The notes under the pieces: model-generated | Seen by the model: only the letters and a program-made list of their open reading frames with translations | The model's database searches: none | Told to the model about the DNA's origin: nothing | Position numbers and translations under genes: made by a program | Origin: Sulfobacillus sp. | GTDB lineage: Bacteria > Bacillota > Sulfobacillia > Sulfobacillales > Sulfobacillaceae | Assembly: GCA_027309085.1 (NCBI GenBank) | Contig: DAIDDL010000004.1 | Coordinates: 68,865-132,864 of the forward strand | Direction of reading: 5' to 3' | Length of the DNA: 64,000 nucleotides | Shown: piece after piece, positions 42,564-52,232 of the stretch | Layout: every line of letters starts with the position of its first letter | Numbering within the stretch: position 1 is the first letter of the stretch

Positions 42564-43751
42564 TTATTGCGCAATCCGTTCGATAATGGCCGCATTGGCC
42601 ATGCCGCCACCTTCGCAAATCGCAATCAGCCCATACCGCCCTTGCCTTTCCTCCAGGGCGTTCAACAGAGTTGCCGCAATGCGGGTGCCCGTGGCGCCGA
42701 GAGGATGCCCCAGAGCAATCGCCCCACCGTGCACGTTCACCTTATCCCACGGCGCGCCAATCTCTTTCTGCCAGGCGAGCACCACTGAAGCAAAGGCCTC
42801 GTTGACTTCAAACAGATCAATGTCAGACACACTGAGACCCGCCCGTTCCAGCGCCTTCTTGGTGGCAGGAATCGGTCCGGTCAGCATCGTGATGGGATCG
42901 ACCCCGACCACGGCAAATGAAACAAAACGCGCCCGCGGTGTCAGGCCCAGGCGTTCAGCCACATCCTTGCGCATGACCAGAGCCGCCGAGGCCCCATCGG
43001 AAATCTGGCTGGCATTTCCAGCGGTGACCAGCTCCAAATCGGGGAATGCCGGCCGGAGGCCCATCATTTTTTCCACACTTGTATCCGGCCTGATGCCCTC
43101 ATCCTCAGCAAACAGCCGCATAGTCTGACTATTTTCGTCCACTGGCACCTCCAAGGGAAGAATTTCATTCTTAAAGAGTCCCTGTGCCCTCGCCGCGGCG
43201 GCTAGCTGGTGGCTCCGCCATCCATACCGGTCCAAATCCTCCCGGCTCAGTCCCCACTCTTTGGCGATCATTTCGGCACCTAGCGCCTGGTCAAAAAAGT
43301 CACGGTTCCAGCGGTCGAGCCGATAGCGCTTCTTCAAATTCTCTGTCATGGGGTGCCCTTGAATTTGAATGGTGCTGAGCATGGGCACGCGCGTCATCGA
43401 CTCCACCCCGGCGGCAATGGCAATATCATAAGACCCCGACATGACTCCTTGGGCCGCGAAAGCCAGCGCCTGCAGGCTGGACCCGCACTGGCGGTCCAAG
43501 CTGGCGGCAGGCACTGATTCGGGCAGTCCCGCCGATAGCCACGCATTGCGCCCGACATTGCCGCCCTGCTCGCCCACCTGGTCCACACAGCCCACAATGA
43601 CATCGTCCACGCTGGCGGCGTCGAGGGCATTCTTTTCCACCAATTGGCTCAATACCCCGCCTAGAAGATCCACGGGGTGGGTTAGCGCTAAGCTTCCCTT
43701 GCGGCGCCCGAGTGGCGTCCGCACTGCATCCACAATGACAGCTTCAAACAT
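42564..43751 (-). CDS. Acetyl-CoA acyltransferase (thiolase)
   Basis: 395 residues. The nucleophile Cys is in SLDRQCGSSLQAL, the His in GGAIALGHPLGATG and the second Cys in AICEGGGMANA, the complete thiolase triad. NEAFASV is also present. It cleaves 3-ketoacyl-CoA or condenses acetyl-CoA. ATG 43751 follows GGGGAGGA. With the acyl-CoA dehydrogenase downstream, and the hydratase and SDR at 8700-10308, the window encodes all four beta-oxidation steps in two separate clusters. Confidence 0.93.
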   Translation of the reverse strand: MFEAVIVDAVRTPLGRRKGSLALTHPVDLLGGVLSQLVEKNALDAASVDDVIVGCVDQVGEQGGNVGRNAWLSAGLPESVPAASLDRQCGSSLQALAFAAQGVMSGSYDIAIAAGVESMTRVPMLSTIQIQGHPMTENLKKRYRLDRWNRDFFDQALGAEMIAKEWGLSREDLDRYGWRSHQLAAAARAQGLFKNEILPLEVPVDENSQTMRLFAEDEGIRPDTSVEKMMGLRPAFPDLELVTAGNASQISDGASAALVMRKDVAERLGLTPRARFVSFAVVGVDPITMLTGPIPATKKALERAGLSVSDIDLFEVNEAFASVVLAWQKEIGAPWDKVNVHGGAIALGHPLGATGTRIAATLLNALEERQGRYGLIAICEGGGMANAAIIERIAQ

Positions 43752-44087
43752 AATAAATCCTCCCCATGGTTCACAAATTTCACCAAAAACAGCCAGGCTG
43801 CTGACGGTTTGCCGATGCGCAAGAGACCGTCAGGCGATAAACTTTCCTTTAGTCATTTTATCATAATACAAATATATCCGTCACTCTTTCATCCTGACCA
43901 ATTCGTAATATTCAGATTGATGTCAGGCAAGACGCCTGACACGCCAAATTTACGGGCGTCGCATTCGGTCGAATTCTGGTATAGTGGCTCATATGATGAT
44001 TAGCGAGTGGTGGCTCTTCCTGAGTTTGCGCGCTTTCACCGCCCCTACCCGGGTGCATTGGAACTCGCTTGAGCCGAGAGGAGACTC
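43752..44087. promoter_or_regulatory. Divergent intergenic region with two inverted repeats
   Basis: Between thiolase (minus) and the diguanylate cyclase (plus). CTGACGGT (43801-43808) matches ACCGTCAG (43826-43833), about 50 bases upstream of the thiolase start, and TGTCAGGC (43921-43928) matches GCCTGACA (43934-43941). Both share a TGACGG/TGTCAGGC-like core and could be operators, for example of a TetR-type fatty-acid regulator. A TATAGT box at 43980-43985 may be the -10 for the cyclase gene. Confidence 0.45.
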
Positions 44088-47000
44088 ATGGGAATCCATA
44101 TCCGCCTGCCTATAAGGGAGCGAACTTCTGTTACCACGAAATATACAGTAGTCCTCTTGCTGCTGAACAGCTTGGCGGTGGTCTTGTTTGTCTACCTATC
44201 CCATGTGTACTGGCAGACCAATGTCCGCAGCACGCAGCGCAATTTAGGAGCGCAAGCAGCCGGGTCGGCAGCCCTTTTGGATAGCAAATTGACCACTGAC
44301 CAAGAATTTTTGCGGCAGACAGCCAGCATCTTGCCGTCGGCCACGTCTCCTTCTATGATCCATTCCGATCTCGTCCGCTTAAAACACGAGCTAGGTCCGA
44401 GCAATGCATCTCTCGCTGCGGTGGTGACAGGTCACGGCCAGTACGTCTCGCGTGTAGGGCCTCTGGTGCCTCTCCCCTCTCCTCCGCCAGGGAAGGCCAG
44501 TCTGGGGACCTTGGCGCCGCTCTTGCAAAGCGCATTCCGCGAGCCTTCCTTCTTTTTGTCGCTGCCCTTTGCCGACCCTCTCCAGCGAACCCGCCTTTGG
44601 GTATTGGCAGGCTCGCCAGTTTCTGGGCCGGGCCACCGCTACCTCATTATTGGCCGCGGGGCCTTCCTTCCCGTACTGGATCGCCAGCTGGCTTCGTCCC
44701 CTTATTCTGACGTGATCTTGCAGTTGCTGCGCCGCAATGGCATGGTGCAGAGCCAGTCCCCCGCTTTCCCGCCCGGGACCTCGAAAATAGTTCGCCCTGA
44801 CTGGTTCTCGCAGCAGATAGCACGGGACCCCCAGCTCCCGTCGGGACGGGGGACGGGCACTATTGGCCCCCGCGGCCCTTCCTATCTCATCGCGTTCTCG
44901 AAACTCAATGACTATCCGCTGTATGTGGCGGAAAGCGTGCCGGTGCAGTCGGTATTTGCCGGGTGGCTGCACACCATGCTGCTGGGGCTGATTGCTTTCG
45001 TGTGTCTCGTCATCCTCTCTGACGGCAGCATCCTCTTTATCATTTACCGTCTGCACATGTCCCGCGAACACCACGCTTCCACGCTGAAACTTTATAATGT
45101 GCTCTCGCAGGTCAGCCGCATCACCAGCACCGCCGCCACCGAATCCGACTGTCTGGAAGCTCTCGCACCGGCATTGTGCGCTCAGGCTTTCTATGCAACC
45201 TGGATTGGCGTCGCCGAGGCGGACAGCGTCCGCGTCCTGGTTGCTGCAGGGCCAGGTTCCGATGCCCTGCAGCAACTGCCTTTCAGCATTGGCGGCCACA
45301 ACGCAACCTACCAGTCTCTGGCCGCACGGGCCGTCCTCACCCAGCACACGCTGTATGACAACGACATCACCACGGCCCTGACACACCAGGGCTATGCCTC
45401 GTTTATCAAAACTTACCGTTGGGCTTCAGGCATTTCCATTCCGATCATGCGCCAGCACAGAGTCTGGGGAGTGCTGAATCTGATCAGTGACCGCCCGAAA
45501 GCTTTTGACCAGAACATCCTCCCCCTGACCGACCAAATTGGATGGTCCCTGCAAGATGCGCTCGAACGGTTCGACCTGCGGCAGCTAGAAGCGCAGGTGC
45601 GTCGAAAGAACCAGCTGATTCTCACCTTTCACCATGTTCTGGGGGCCATCGGGGAAGTGGCGCAGAAGACAATGGATGAGTCCGTGATTTTACAAGATGT
45701 GTGCTCGCTGCTTACTGAAAGCCAGGTTTTTGCAGCGGTGGGAATCGGCGTTCCCGGCACGGACGGGATCCTCCGCTTTCCCTACCGCGGCGGTGAGCCC
45801 TTCGCTTATGGGGGTCAGGACACTAGCGAAACAGAATCGGCGGCTGCCCGCGCCTGGCGCACAGGCAGGTACCGGGTCGAAAACGACTGGGAAGGGCCCG
45901 CAGTCCACCACCCTCTATCCGCGGCGCAGCCGTGGCAGTCCAGCGCTGACTTTGTCATTTACCGGAGCAAGGAACCGTATGCGGTTCTCGAGGTGTACCA
46001 CCGCGACAAAGATGTGTTCGACGCGGAGTTGATTCAGCTGGGGATTCGCCTGGCTGAACTGGTAGGACAGATCCTCACCAATGCGCGCAATGAAACGGAG
46101 CTGCACCGCCTTCACCAGTTCTATGAAGCTCTGGCCCACGCCAACGAACTGCTGCTGTACACCGACGATCCCCAGACCCTGTACGAATCGCTGGCAGAAC
46201 TCATCATGGCCCAGACGACAGCTTTGGGATGTTGGATCGCGTTGTCCGATGGCGCCCGCCTGGACGTTAAAACCCGGGTTTTTCAGGATGCGGCCACAGC
46301 CGTCCTCTTCGACCAGGAGATACAGCAGATTTCTCTGGAAGACTCCGCGGCGGCAGGACCCACGGTTATCAGCGATGTCCTGGCCTCAAAGAAACCCGTT
46401 GTCGTCAATGATCTGGCGGGAGAGACCCGGTATCCCGGCCCTCGTCTCATGCGGTACCTGCTAGCCGGGTCTATTGGTGCGGTGGCTGCATTCCCTATTG
46501 CCAATGGCACCGGTGAAAGCGGGGTGTTAACCGTGCACGGCCCTGCCCACCTGTTTTCGGACGAAATTATCACCTTGCTGCAGTCCTTAGCCTATAATCT
46601 CACCGCTAAGCTGAGATTTCTGCGCGCTGAGGAGGAAGAGGAGACGGTCAAAGCGCAGCTGGCCTATCAAGCCTCGCACGATGCCCTGACCCAGATTCCC
46701 AACCGCGCGCACTTTGAGAGGACACTCGACGAATTGGCGGGGAAACAGCGCCAAGTTCCCGTGCCAGCCACGATGATCATGGCTGACCTCGACAAGTTCA
46801 AGATGGTCAATGACACTTACGGCCACGCCGCGGGAGACTACGTCCTGCAAGTCACCGCCAAGCGCCTGCAGGGATGCCTGCGCGCTGAAGACACCCTGTG
46901 CCGCTACGGTGGGGATGAATTTGTCATCCTCATCGAATCTGCCCTGCCCTCTTTGACCCTCCACCGCCTTGCCGGCTGTCTCCTCGCCCGGGTGCAAGAA

Positions 47001-47159
47001 CCCGTGCTCTGGGACAACACAGCCCTGACCATCGGCATCAGCCTGGGGGTGGCGACAGACACGGAAGGCACGAAAGAGCCGCGGCAACTATTTAAGGAAG
47101 CCGATGAAGCCGTCTACGCCGCCAAACAGCACGGAAAAAACCGGGTGCAGTTTCGCTGA
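44088..47159 (+). CDS. Membrane diguanylate cyclase with sensor, tandem GAF and GGDEF domains
   Basis: 1023 residues. Two membrane helices (VVLLLLNSLAVVLFVYL near 25, and MLLGLIAFVCLVILSDGSIL near 295) frame a ~240-residue extracytoplasmic sensor region. Three GAF-like modules follow (~335-485, 510-665, 690-840). The C-terminal cyclase has DALTQIPNRAHFE, MADLDKFKMVNDTYGH and RYGGDEFVI (GGDEF at ~941-945). RAED at ~932-935 is a canonical RxxD inhibitory site five residues upstream. It should make c-di-GMP with product feedback. GAGGAG lies 5 bases before ATG 44088. Confidence 0.92.
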   Translation: MGIHIRLPIRERTSVTTKYTVVLLLLNSLAVVLFVYLSHVYWQTNVRSTQRNLGAQAAGSAALLDSKLTTDQEFLRQTASILPSATSPSMIHSDLVRLKHELGPSNASLAAVVTGHGQYVSRVGPLVPLPSPPPGKASLGTLAPLLQSAFREPSFFLSLPFADPLQRTRLWVLAGSPVSGPGHRYLIIGRGAFLPVLDRQLASSPYSDVILQLLRRNGMVQSQSPAFPPGTSKIVRPDWFSQQIARDPQLPSGRGTGTIGPRGPSYLIAFSKLNDYPLYVAESVPVQSVFAGWLHTMLLGLIAFVCLVILSDGSILFIIYRLHMSREHHASTLKLYNVLSQVSRITSTAATESDCLEALAPALCAQAFYATWIGVAEADSVRVLVAAGPGSDALQQLPFSIGGHNATYQSLAARAVLTQHTLYDNDITTALTHQGYASFIKTYRWASGISIPIMRQHRVWGVLNLISDRPKAFDQNILPLTDQIGWSLQDALERFDLRQLEAQVRRKNQLILTFHHVLGAIGEVAQKTMDESVILQDVCSLLTESQVFAAVGIGVPGTDGILRFPYRGGEPFAYGGQDTSETESAAARAWRTGRYRVENDWEGPAVHHPLSAAQPWQSSADFVIYRSKEPYAVLEVYHRDKDVFDAELIQLGIRLAELVGQILTNARNETELHRLHQFYEALAHANELLLYTDDPQTLYESLAELIMAQTTALGCWIALSDGARLDVKTRVFQDAATAVLFDQEIQQISLEDSAAAGPTVISDVLASKKPVVVNDLAGETRYPGPRLMRYLLAGSIGAVAAFPIANGTGESGVLTVHGPAHLFSDEIITLLQSLAYNLTAKLRFLRAEEEEETVKAQLAYQASHDALTQIPNRAHFERTLDELAGKQRQVPVPATMIMADLDKFKMVNDTYGHAAGDYVLQVTAKRLQGCLRAEDTLCRYGGDEFVILIESALPSLTLHRLAGCLLARVQEPVLWDNTALTIGISLGVATDTEGTKEPRQLFKEADEAVYAAKQHGKNRVQFR

Positions 47160-47224
47160 GGGGAGCGGTCGCTTGTCGTGGACGGTGGCACACAATCTCC
47201 CTCCATCCGAAAGCGGCAGCAACA

Positions 47225-47806
47225 TTATCCGTCGATTATTGCGCCATAAGACTGCGCCAAAAGAGAAGCCTGAGCGCTATCCAGGCGCGTGCGGCACAGC
47301 TTCAGCGACGTCCAGTCAATGCCGGCGGCATTGGCGCCGCGCAGGTCGGCGTGTGTCAGATTCGCCTGCGCCAAAATTGCCCGGCTGAGGTCAGCGTTTT
47401 GAAAGTTGCAGTGCGCGAGGTTGGCACCATAGAAGTCCGTATCCTGAAGTTTCATGCCCGAGAAGTCATATTTGCTCAGGTTCTGGTAGCGAAGAGTGGA
47501 CCCCGACCAATCGCCCTGGTGAATGCGGACCCCGCGCAGGTCCGCCTCGTCCAAGGTGCAGGCAATCATGGACACCCGGTTCAGTTCCGCCGCAAAAAAT
47601 GCCGCCCATTGCCATTCACATCCAATAAAGACGCTCTGCGCGATGCGGGCACTGCCGAATTGAGCCCCGGTAAAATCGCAGTGGATAAATCGGCATCCAT
47701 CCAACTGGGCCTCGCCAAACAGTGCGTGGCGAAAATTGGCATCCGCAAATTCCCGGCCCCGCCAGATTTGGCCGCGGAAATCCTCTTCTTCAAACCCTGC
47801 TTCCAT
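47225..47806 (-). CDS. Pentapeptide-repeat protein
   Basis: 193 residues. A(D/N)LXX-type repeats run through most of the sequence: REFADANFRHALFGEAQLDG, CDFTGAQFGSARI, NLAHCNFQNADLSRAILAQA and ADLRGANAAG. The right-handed quadrilateral beta-helix mimics DNA in Qnr/MfpA proteins that protect gyrase, but most family members have no known role. The size and a central break resemble Qnr-like proteins. ATG 47806 follows GGAGAGGGG. Confidence 0.85.
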   Translation of the reverse strand: MEAGFEEEDFRGQIWRGREFADANFRHALFGEAQLDGCRFIHCDFTGAQFGSARIAQSVFIGCEWQWAAFFAAELNRVSMIACTLDEADLRGVRIHQGDWSGSTLRYQNLSKYDFSGMKLQDTDFYGANLAHCNFQNADLSRAILAQANLTHADLRGANAAGIDWTSLKLCRTRLDSAQASLLAQSYGAIIDG

Positions 47807-47977
47807 GGTGCCCCTCTCCTGCCTCGGGATCGGGAGTCCCCGTTTTTGTGAACGCCCGTACTCCGTTCCCTGATATGTACCGCGAGGCGATGGCGCAAGA
47901 CGGCTTTGGGACGGGATTCCCGCCCAGTCACGACCCAGGGCCATCTCATATCGCACGCTGCCCCATGGTCCATGAAC

Positions 47978-49807
47978 CTAGTAGCTTTTGAGACGGTAAG
48001 GCATGATCATGACCGAAATGTCCTTGCGGAAGATGAAGGAGGTCTCCAGTGTCAGGGAGAGCTGATTATGCAAGAAGTGTTCCCAGACGTGGCTCACCAC
48101 CAGCTCCGGCAGGATAATCAGAGTGCGCTGTTCTGGATTCTGGTGGGCGACAAGGTCTACATAGCGCACAATGGGGCGGACAACGGAGCGGTACTGGGTC
48201 GGCACCACCGCCAGCTTGATGCGCGGGTCGGGAGCCCACTTCTTCCAGCGTTCGGCAAACTGCTGTCCCGGCTCCACACTGCGCACCACGTGCAGAGCAA
48301 TGACCTCATCCGCGAGACTCAGAGCGTAAGACAGCGTATCAATCGACAGGCGGTTGATGCTGTTGATGGGCACCACCGCCACCACATGCAGCAATACCGG
48401 CTTGATGGACAAATCCGTAACGCGCAGCTCGTCGGCCACTGCCCGGTAATGGCGGCGGATGCGGTGCATGCCGAGAATCAAAAGCGGCAACACCACCGCG
48501 ACAATCCAAGCGCCTTCAGTAAACTTGGTAATCAGCGACACGACCACCACAATAGCCGTCAGGGTCGCACCCACGCCTCCCATGACAATTAGCAGCCAGC
48601 TCTGCCGCGCGGGAATGTTCGCCCGGTTCCGCCATGTCTTCACGGCGAGACTCAGCATCGCGATGGTAAAGCTCATATAGACTCCGATAGCGTACAGGGG
48701 AATAAGATTCGTCGTATTTCCCCGGAAGATCACAATCAGGAGGATAGCTGTCAGCGCCAGAATAATCACGCCGTTTTGGTAGACCAGACGGTCGCCGCGG
48801 CTGAGGAACATCCGGGGCATCCACTGGTCCCGGGCCATGATGCTGGACAGCAGGGGAAATCCTGCAAAGCTGGTATTGGCCGCAATCGCTAAAATAGCCA
48901 TGGTTACAAAAGACAGCAGGTAAAAATAAATTCCGCGGCCGAAAATGTCGCTGGCCAATTGCTGGAGCACTGTGGTATCAAGGGAGGGGACAATGTGGAA
49001 CCGGTAGGCGATGATGGACGTGCCCAGAAACATGCTGCCTAAAAACAGTCCGAGAAGCAGCAGGGTCATGCGGGCCCTGGCGGGAGACGGGCCCCGGAAA
49101 ACCGGCACGCCGTTGGAGATCGCCTCAACGCCGGTGAGGGCCGAAGACCCCGAACTAAACGCCCGCAGAATGACAAACAGGCTGACAAAGCTGACCGGGG
49201 GCGTGACATACATATGCCAGGCCGGGGCATGGGGCACATGCACACTCAATCCGACAACCGCCATTATCAGCACCATGGCGATAAAGAGATAGGTGGGCAA
49301 AGCGAATGCCTGGGCCGACTCCCTCAGTCCGCGCAGGTTCACGAGACCCAGAAACCCGACAATCAGCACTGAAAAGATGACCGTCCACGGAGCAAGTTCT
49401 GGAAACGCCGCCACCACAGCCGCCACTCCCGCCGTCACGCTGACTGCCACCGTAAGGGTGTAGTCAATCAGCAGGGCGGCTCCGGCGATGAGGCTAGCGG
49501 TGGACCCCAGCGTGTCGCGCCCGATAATGTACGCCCCCCCGCCGCCGGGATAGGAGCGGATAATCTGCCGGTAGCTTGTCACCAGAAATATCAGCAGCAG
49601 CACAATGACCGCAGAAATAGGCAGAACGTACCATAAAGCCTGTACACCGGCCCGGTCCAGTTCAATCAATATTTCCTGGGTGCCGTACGCGACCGAAGAC
49701 AGGGCATCAGGAGCCATCACCGCCAGACCCGCGATTACACCGACGCGGATGGATTCTTCCTCCCGGTCCTTCAAGGGACGGCCAAACACTTTACTCCATA
49801 ATTTCAC
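47978..49807 (-). CDS. APC-superfamily permease, KimA/YdaO-like potassium importer
   Basis: 609 residues with twelve helices and a cytoplasmic C-terminal domain (~450-609). The opening APDALSSVAYGTQEIL, then SYPGGGGAYIIGRDTLG and LIDYTLTVAVSVTAGVA, matches KimA-type proton-potassium symporters of Firmicutes rather than ordinary amino-acid permeases. The C-terminal part with LSLADEVIALHVVRSVEPG resembles a USP-like fold. GTG 49807 follows GGGTGGTGAG. In Bacillus, KimA is controlled by c-di-AMP; no ydaO-type riboswitch was recognisable in the 115 bases upstream. Confidence 0.8.
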   Translation of the reverse strand: MKLWSKVFGRPLKDREEESIRVGVIAGLAVMAPDALSSVAYGTQEILIELDRAGVQALWYVLPISAVIVLLLIFLVTSYRQIIRSYPGGGGAYIIGRDTLGSTASLIAGAALLIDYTLTVAVSVTAGVAAVVAAFPELAPWTVIFSVLIVGFLGLVNLRGLRESAQAFALPTYLFIAMVLIMAVVGLSVHVPHAPAWHMYVTPPVSFVSLFVILRAFSSGSSALTGVEAISNGVPVFRGPSPARARMTLLLLGLFLGSMFLGTSIIAYRFHIVPSLDTTVLQQLASDIFGRGIYFYLLSFVTMAILAIAANTSFAGFPLLSSIMARDQWMPRMFLSRGDRLVYQNGVIILALTAILLIVIFRGNTTNLIPLYAIGVYMSFTIAMLSLAVKTWRNRANIPARQSWLLIVMGGVGATLTAIVVVVSLITKFTEGAWIVAVVLPLLILGMHRIRRHYRAVADELRVTDLSIKPVLLHVVAVVPINSINRLSIDTLSYALSLADEVIALHVVRSVEPGQQFAERWKKWAPDPRIKLAVVPTQYRSVVRPIVRYVDLVAHQNPEQRTLIILPELVVSHVWEHFLHNQLSLTLETSFIFRKDISVMIMPYRLKSY

Positions 49808-49922
49808 ATACTCACCACCCGACTGGACCGCAACAACAACCGAAGTCGGCGGCCTGCTTATGCAAATCTCTGTTGTGTCTATCTATGCCCTAGGCAGGCT
49901 CGCCGACCGGCAGGTCAATACG

Positions 49923-50924
49923 CTAGAGTTGCGTCTGGGATCCTGTATGCGCCTGTGTCATCCCCATGGGTCTCCCTGCCGCTATCATAATCAATCCAAA
50001 CAGCAACGGTGCCGTACCGGCGTTGGCTCCGACCGAAGGGACCAGGCCAAATCCTTCGCCCGTTGCCCATATCCACAGCAAAAGCGCACCAGCAAACCCG
50101 AGCGTCAGCCACCGGCCCGTGTTCTTCCATAATACGACCGCCAACGACAAAAAGCAGGCGGCTAGGGCTCCGTTATAGACTACCGAGCCATTATGAGCCA
50201 TTTGGGCCGCATTGCCAATGAGTTTTTGAGCCCAAGGGACTGGAGAAACCGCAAATATTTTCGCGATGCCTTCCCCCCACAACCCCGACCAGGGATTCGC
50301 CTCCACCACAGCTGCGACGGCAAAAAACGCACAGAGGCCCTGGCGGATCCGCTCCGGGGTCTTGGATGCGCTCCACTGCCCAGCGGGAAGAAGCAGCAAC
50401 ACTGCGGTGACCACCGCCACCAGCCCCGCTCCGGGGGCGCCGGCGGCTGCACTCACGGGCCATGACAGCATCCCCCCCAACGCTTCAGGGATCAGCCAAA
50501 CAATCCCGGCGAAGACAGCGGCCAAGGCGAGCGTAATGCGTCCGGCGATGTTTTCCGCTTCAGTCAGCAGCATAATGCCAAACAGCACCTGGAAGATCAC
50601 GGCTAGGATATTCCACGTGACAGGCTGTGAGGTCCACTGGATCAGAAAGAAGTGATAGGCGCGGATGACACTAAGGGGCTGGTACCGGTATAGAGCACGG
50701 CTGAGCGCTCCGGGAGAATGGGTGACGGTCCACGGGAAAATTTGCAGCACACCGGACAGCAGCCACCAGACGCCGAACCCTGTCCATAAAATACGGCGGG
50801 CCCGGGGCACTGAGGGCTTGGGCACCCGGATCGTAAAAAGAATGACCACTTTGGCGCCAATCACAAAAAAGAGAAACAGACCGACATCGATAAGCGTTTG
50901 GTAATAGTTAACCACAAGTGCCAT
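49923..50924 (-). CDS. Polytopic membrane protein of unknown function
   Basis: 333 residues, eight to nine predicted helices, such as TLIDVGLFLFFVIGAKVVIL, ILAVIFQVLFGIMLL, LALAAVFAGIVWLIP and LTLGFAGALLLWIWATGEGF. A conserved-looking periplasmic segment reads VTHSPGALSRALYRYQP. The last part, GLVPSVGANAGTAPLLFGL, has small residues as in a packed helix. I do not recognise the family. AGGAGG lies 8 bases before ATG 50924. It is upstream of and in the same direction as the KimA-like gene. Confidence 0.65.
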   Translation of the reverse strand: MALVVNYYQTLIDVGLFLFFVIGAKVVILFTIRVPKPSVPRARRILWTGFGVWWLLSGVLQIFPWTVTHSPGALSRALYRYQPLSVIRAYHFFLIQWTSQPVTWNILAVIFQVLFGIMLLTEAENIAGRITLALAAVFAGIVWLIPEALGGMLSWPVSAAAGAPGAGLVAVVTAVLLLLPAGQWSASKTPERIRQGLCAFFAVAAVVEANPWSGLWGEGIAKIFAVSPVPWAQKLIGNAAQMAHNGSVVYNGALAACFLSLAVVLWKNTGRWLTLGFAGALLLWIWATGEGFGLVPSVGANAGTAPLLFGLIMIAAGRPMGMTQAHTGSQTQL

Positions 50925-50988
50925 GTGTCGACCTCCTGACCGTCATGCCGTCAGGTATGCCCACCCGGTCACGCGCTTATTCAGATCT

Positions 50989-51906
50989 TCAGGAGAACTG
51001 GACGATATCCGCATCGCCCCATAGTCGTTCGAGATCATAGTACTGCCGTTCCTCTTCGGTAAAGACATGCACAACCAGGGCTCCATAATCGAGAAGAACC
51101 CAATGAGACTTGCTGCCCCCGACCTTGTGCAGCAAAGGAACCCCTGCGTCTTTCAACGCCTCTTCAATATGCTCAGCCAGCGCCGCCACCTGAATTGTGG
51201 TATGGCCCGAAAGAATTACGAAATAATCCGCGACCAATGTCACCTCGCGCATGTCCAGCACTACGACGTTTTCACCTTTTTTCTGTTCTGCTGTGCGGGC
51301 CGCAAGTTCGGCCCACTGCCGTGATGTCTCAGGGATAACGCATTCCTCCTCATATTTTTCCTCGCCCTGGGTGTCGCGGAGCGCCTGCAGCATCAGCGGA
51401 TGCGGCGTCAGCCCGCGCCCCTTCAGGTAGTCAAGAGTTTCTTCCAGCAACACTCTGTAAGCTTTCGCCAACGAGCGCCGCGCTGTCTCTTCAATCGCGG
51501 CGCGCCGGGGATACTGGCGTCCGGGCTCCACACCGTCGGCAATGAACAGCGCCTGCCCGGTTGCGTCCTGTCCCGGAGCAGCGGTGGTGTGGTAGCGGAT
51601 AGCCCGGTGGACCTCCGGGGTGCCTACCCCCTCTTCTTCAAGCCAGGCCGCCGCCACGGGTCCATGCAGGAGGACAGGTTCCTGCCGCTCGAGCCCGCCT
51701 ACCCCGACGCCGAGCCGCAAAGCCTCGGCCAGCAGCGCATCGCGCGACATTTCGCGGGCCAGGTCATGGGCATACCCTGCCAAACATGCCTGGTCTGCCG
51801 GCAGGCCGTGGAGAACAGCCAACTCCTCCATGACAGCGGCCACCCGCAAGCTATGTTCCTGGCGGTGCCGGCTCAACTGGGCAAACCGTTCTCGATATGT
51901 CTTCAT
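50989..51906 (-). CDS. Fusion of YqeK-type HD hydrolase and ribosomal silencing factor RsfS
   Basis: 305 residues. Residues 1-~185 are a YqeK-like HD-domain Ap4A/NAD-related hydrolase: HSLRVAAVMEEL, GYAHDLAREM (HD pair), LLHGPVAAAWL, AIRYHTT and FIADGVEPGR. Residues ~195-305 are RsfS: RTAEQKKGENVVVLDMREVT then LVADYFVILSGHT, and HKVGGSKSHWVLLDYGALVV then HVFTEEERQYYDLERLWGDA. In most Firmicutes these are adjacent separate genes (nadD-yqeK-rsfS). Here no stop separates them, and the RsfS half has no internal start with a ribosome site that I can see. Confidence 0.9.
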   Translation of the reverse strand: MKTYRERFAQLSRHRQEHSLRVAAVMEELAVLHGLPADQACLAGYAHDLAREMSRDALLAEALRLGVGVGGLERQEPVLLHGPVAAAWLEEEGVGTPEVHRAIRYHTTAAPGQDATGQALFIADGVEPGRQYPRRAAIEETARRSLAKAYRVLLEETLDYLKGRGLTPHPLMLQALRDTQGEEKYEEECVIPETSRQWAELAARTAEQKKGENVVVLDMREVTLVADYFVILSGHTTIQVAALAEHIEEALKDAGVPLLHKVGGSKSHWVLLDYGALVVHVFTEEERQYYDLERLWGDADIVQFS

Positions 51907-52232
51907 CCATGTGCGCGGGAAACCACGGTCTTCAGGCCGCGCCGGGCTAGCGCAGCAGGCTCAAGCCTTCCCCATTCCCGCTTCTCCTTTCTGCTATAAA
52001 TCATGTGATCTTTGGTGACCTCATGATTCTCCCGGCTCCCCAGCCGTCAGCAAATAGCCCGCGGGTGCCCCTTCGGGCCTGACAGGCGCAACTGCCCTCT
52101 CGCTCCCATCCCAGACAGCCATATTCCCCCGCACGCCGCATTGAGGCAATGGTCCGCTGAGAAAATTCCCCCGGTACCGGCCTGGACAAAAGACAAAGCT
52201 GAAGGGACTGCCTCCAGCTTTGCATCCGCATC
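51907..52232. other. Intergenic region between rsfS fusion and the RRM gene
   Basis: About 325 bases. It contains the RRM gene terminator at 52194-52222 and otherwise no supported gene. Confidence 0.4.
52194..52222 (-). terminator. Terminator of the RRM protein gene
   Basis: CAAAGCTG (52194-52201) pairs with CAGCTTTG (52215-52222). On the minus strand the stem is followed by TCTTTTG. Confidence 0.6.

Noticed and set aside
49808-49922. Possible c-di-AMP (ydaO-type) riboswitch before the KimA-like gene
   Set aside because: Only 115 bases are available and the expected conserved segments were not found by eye.
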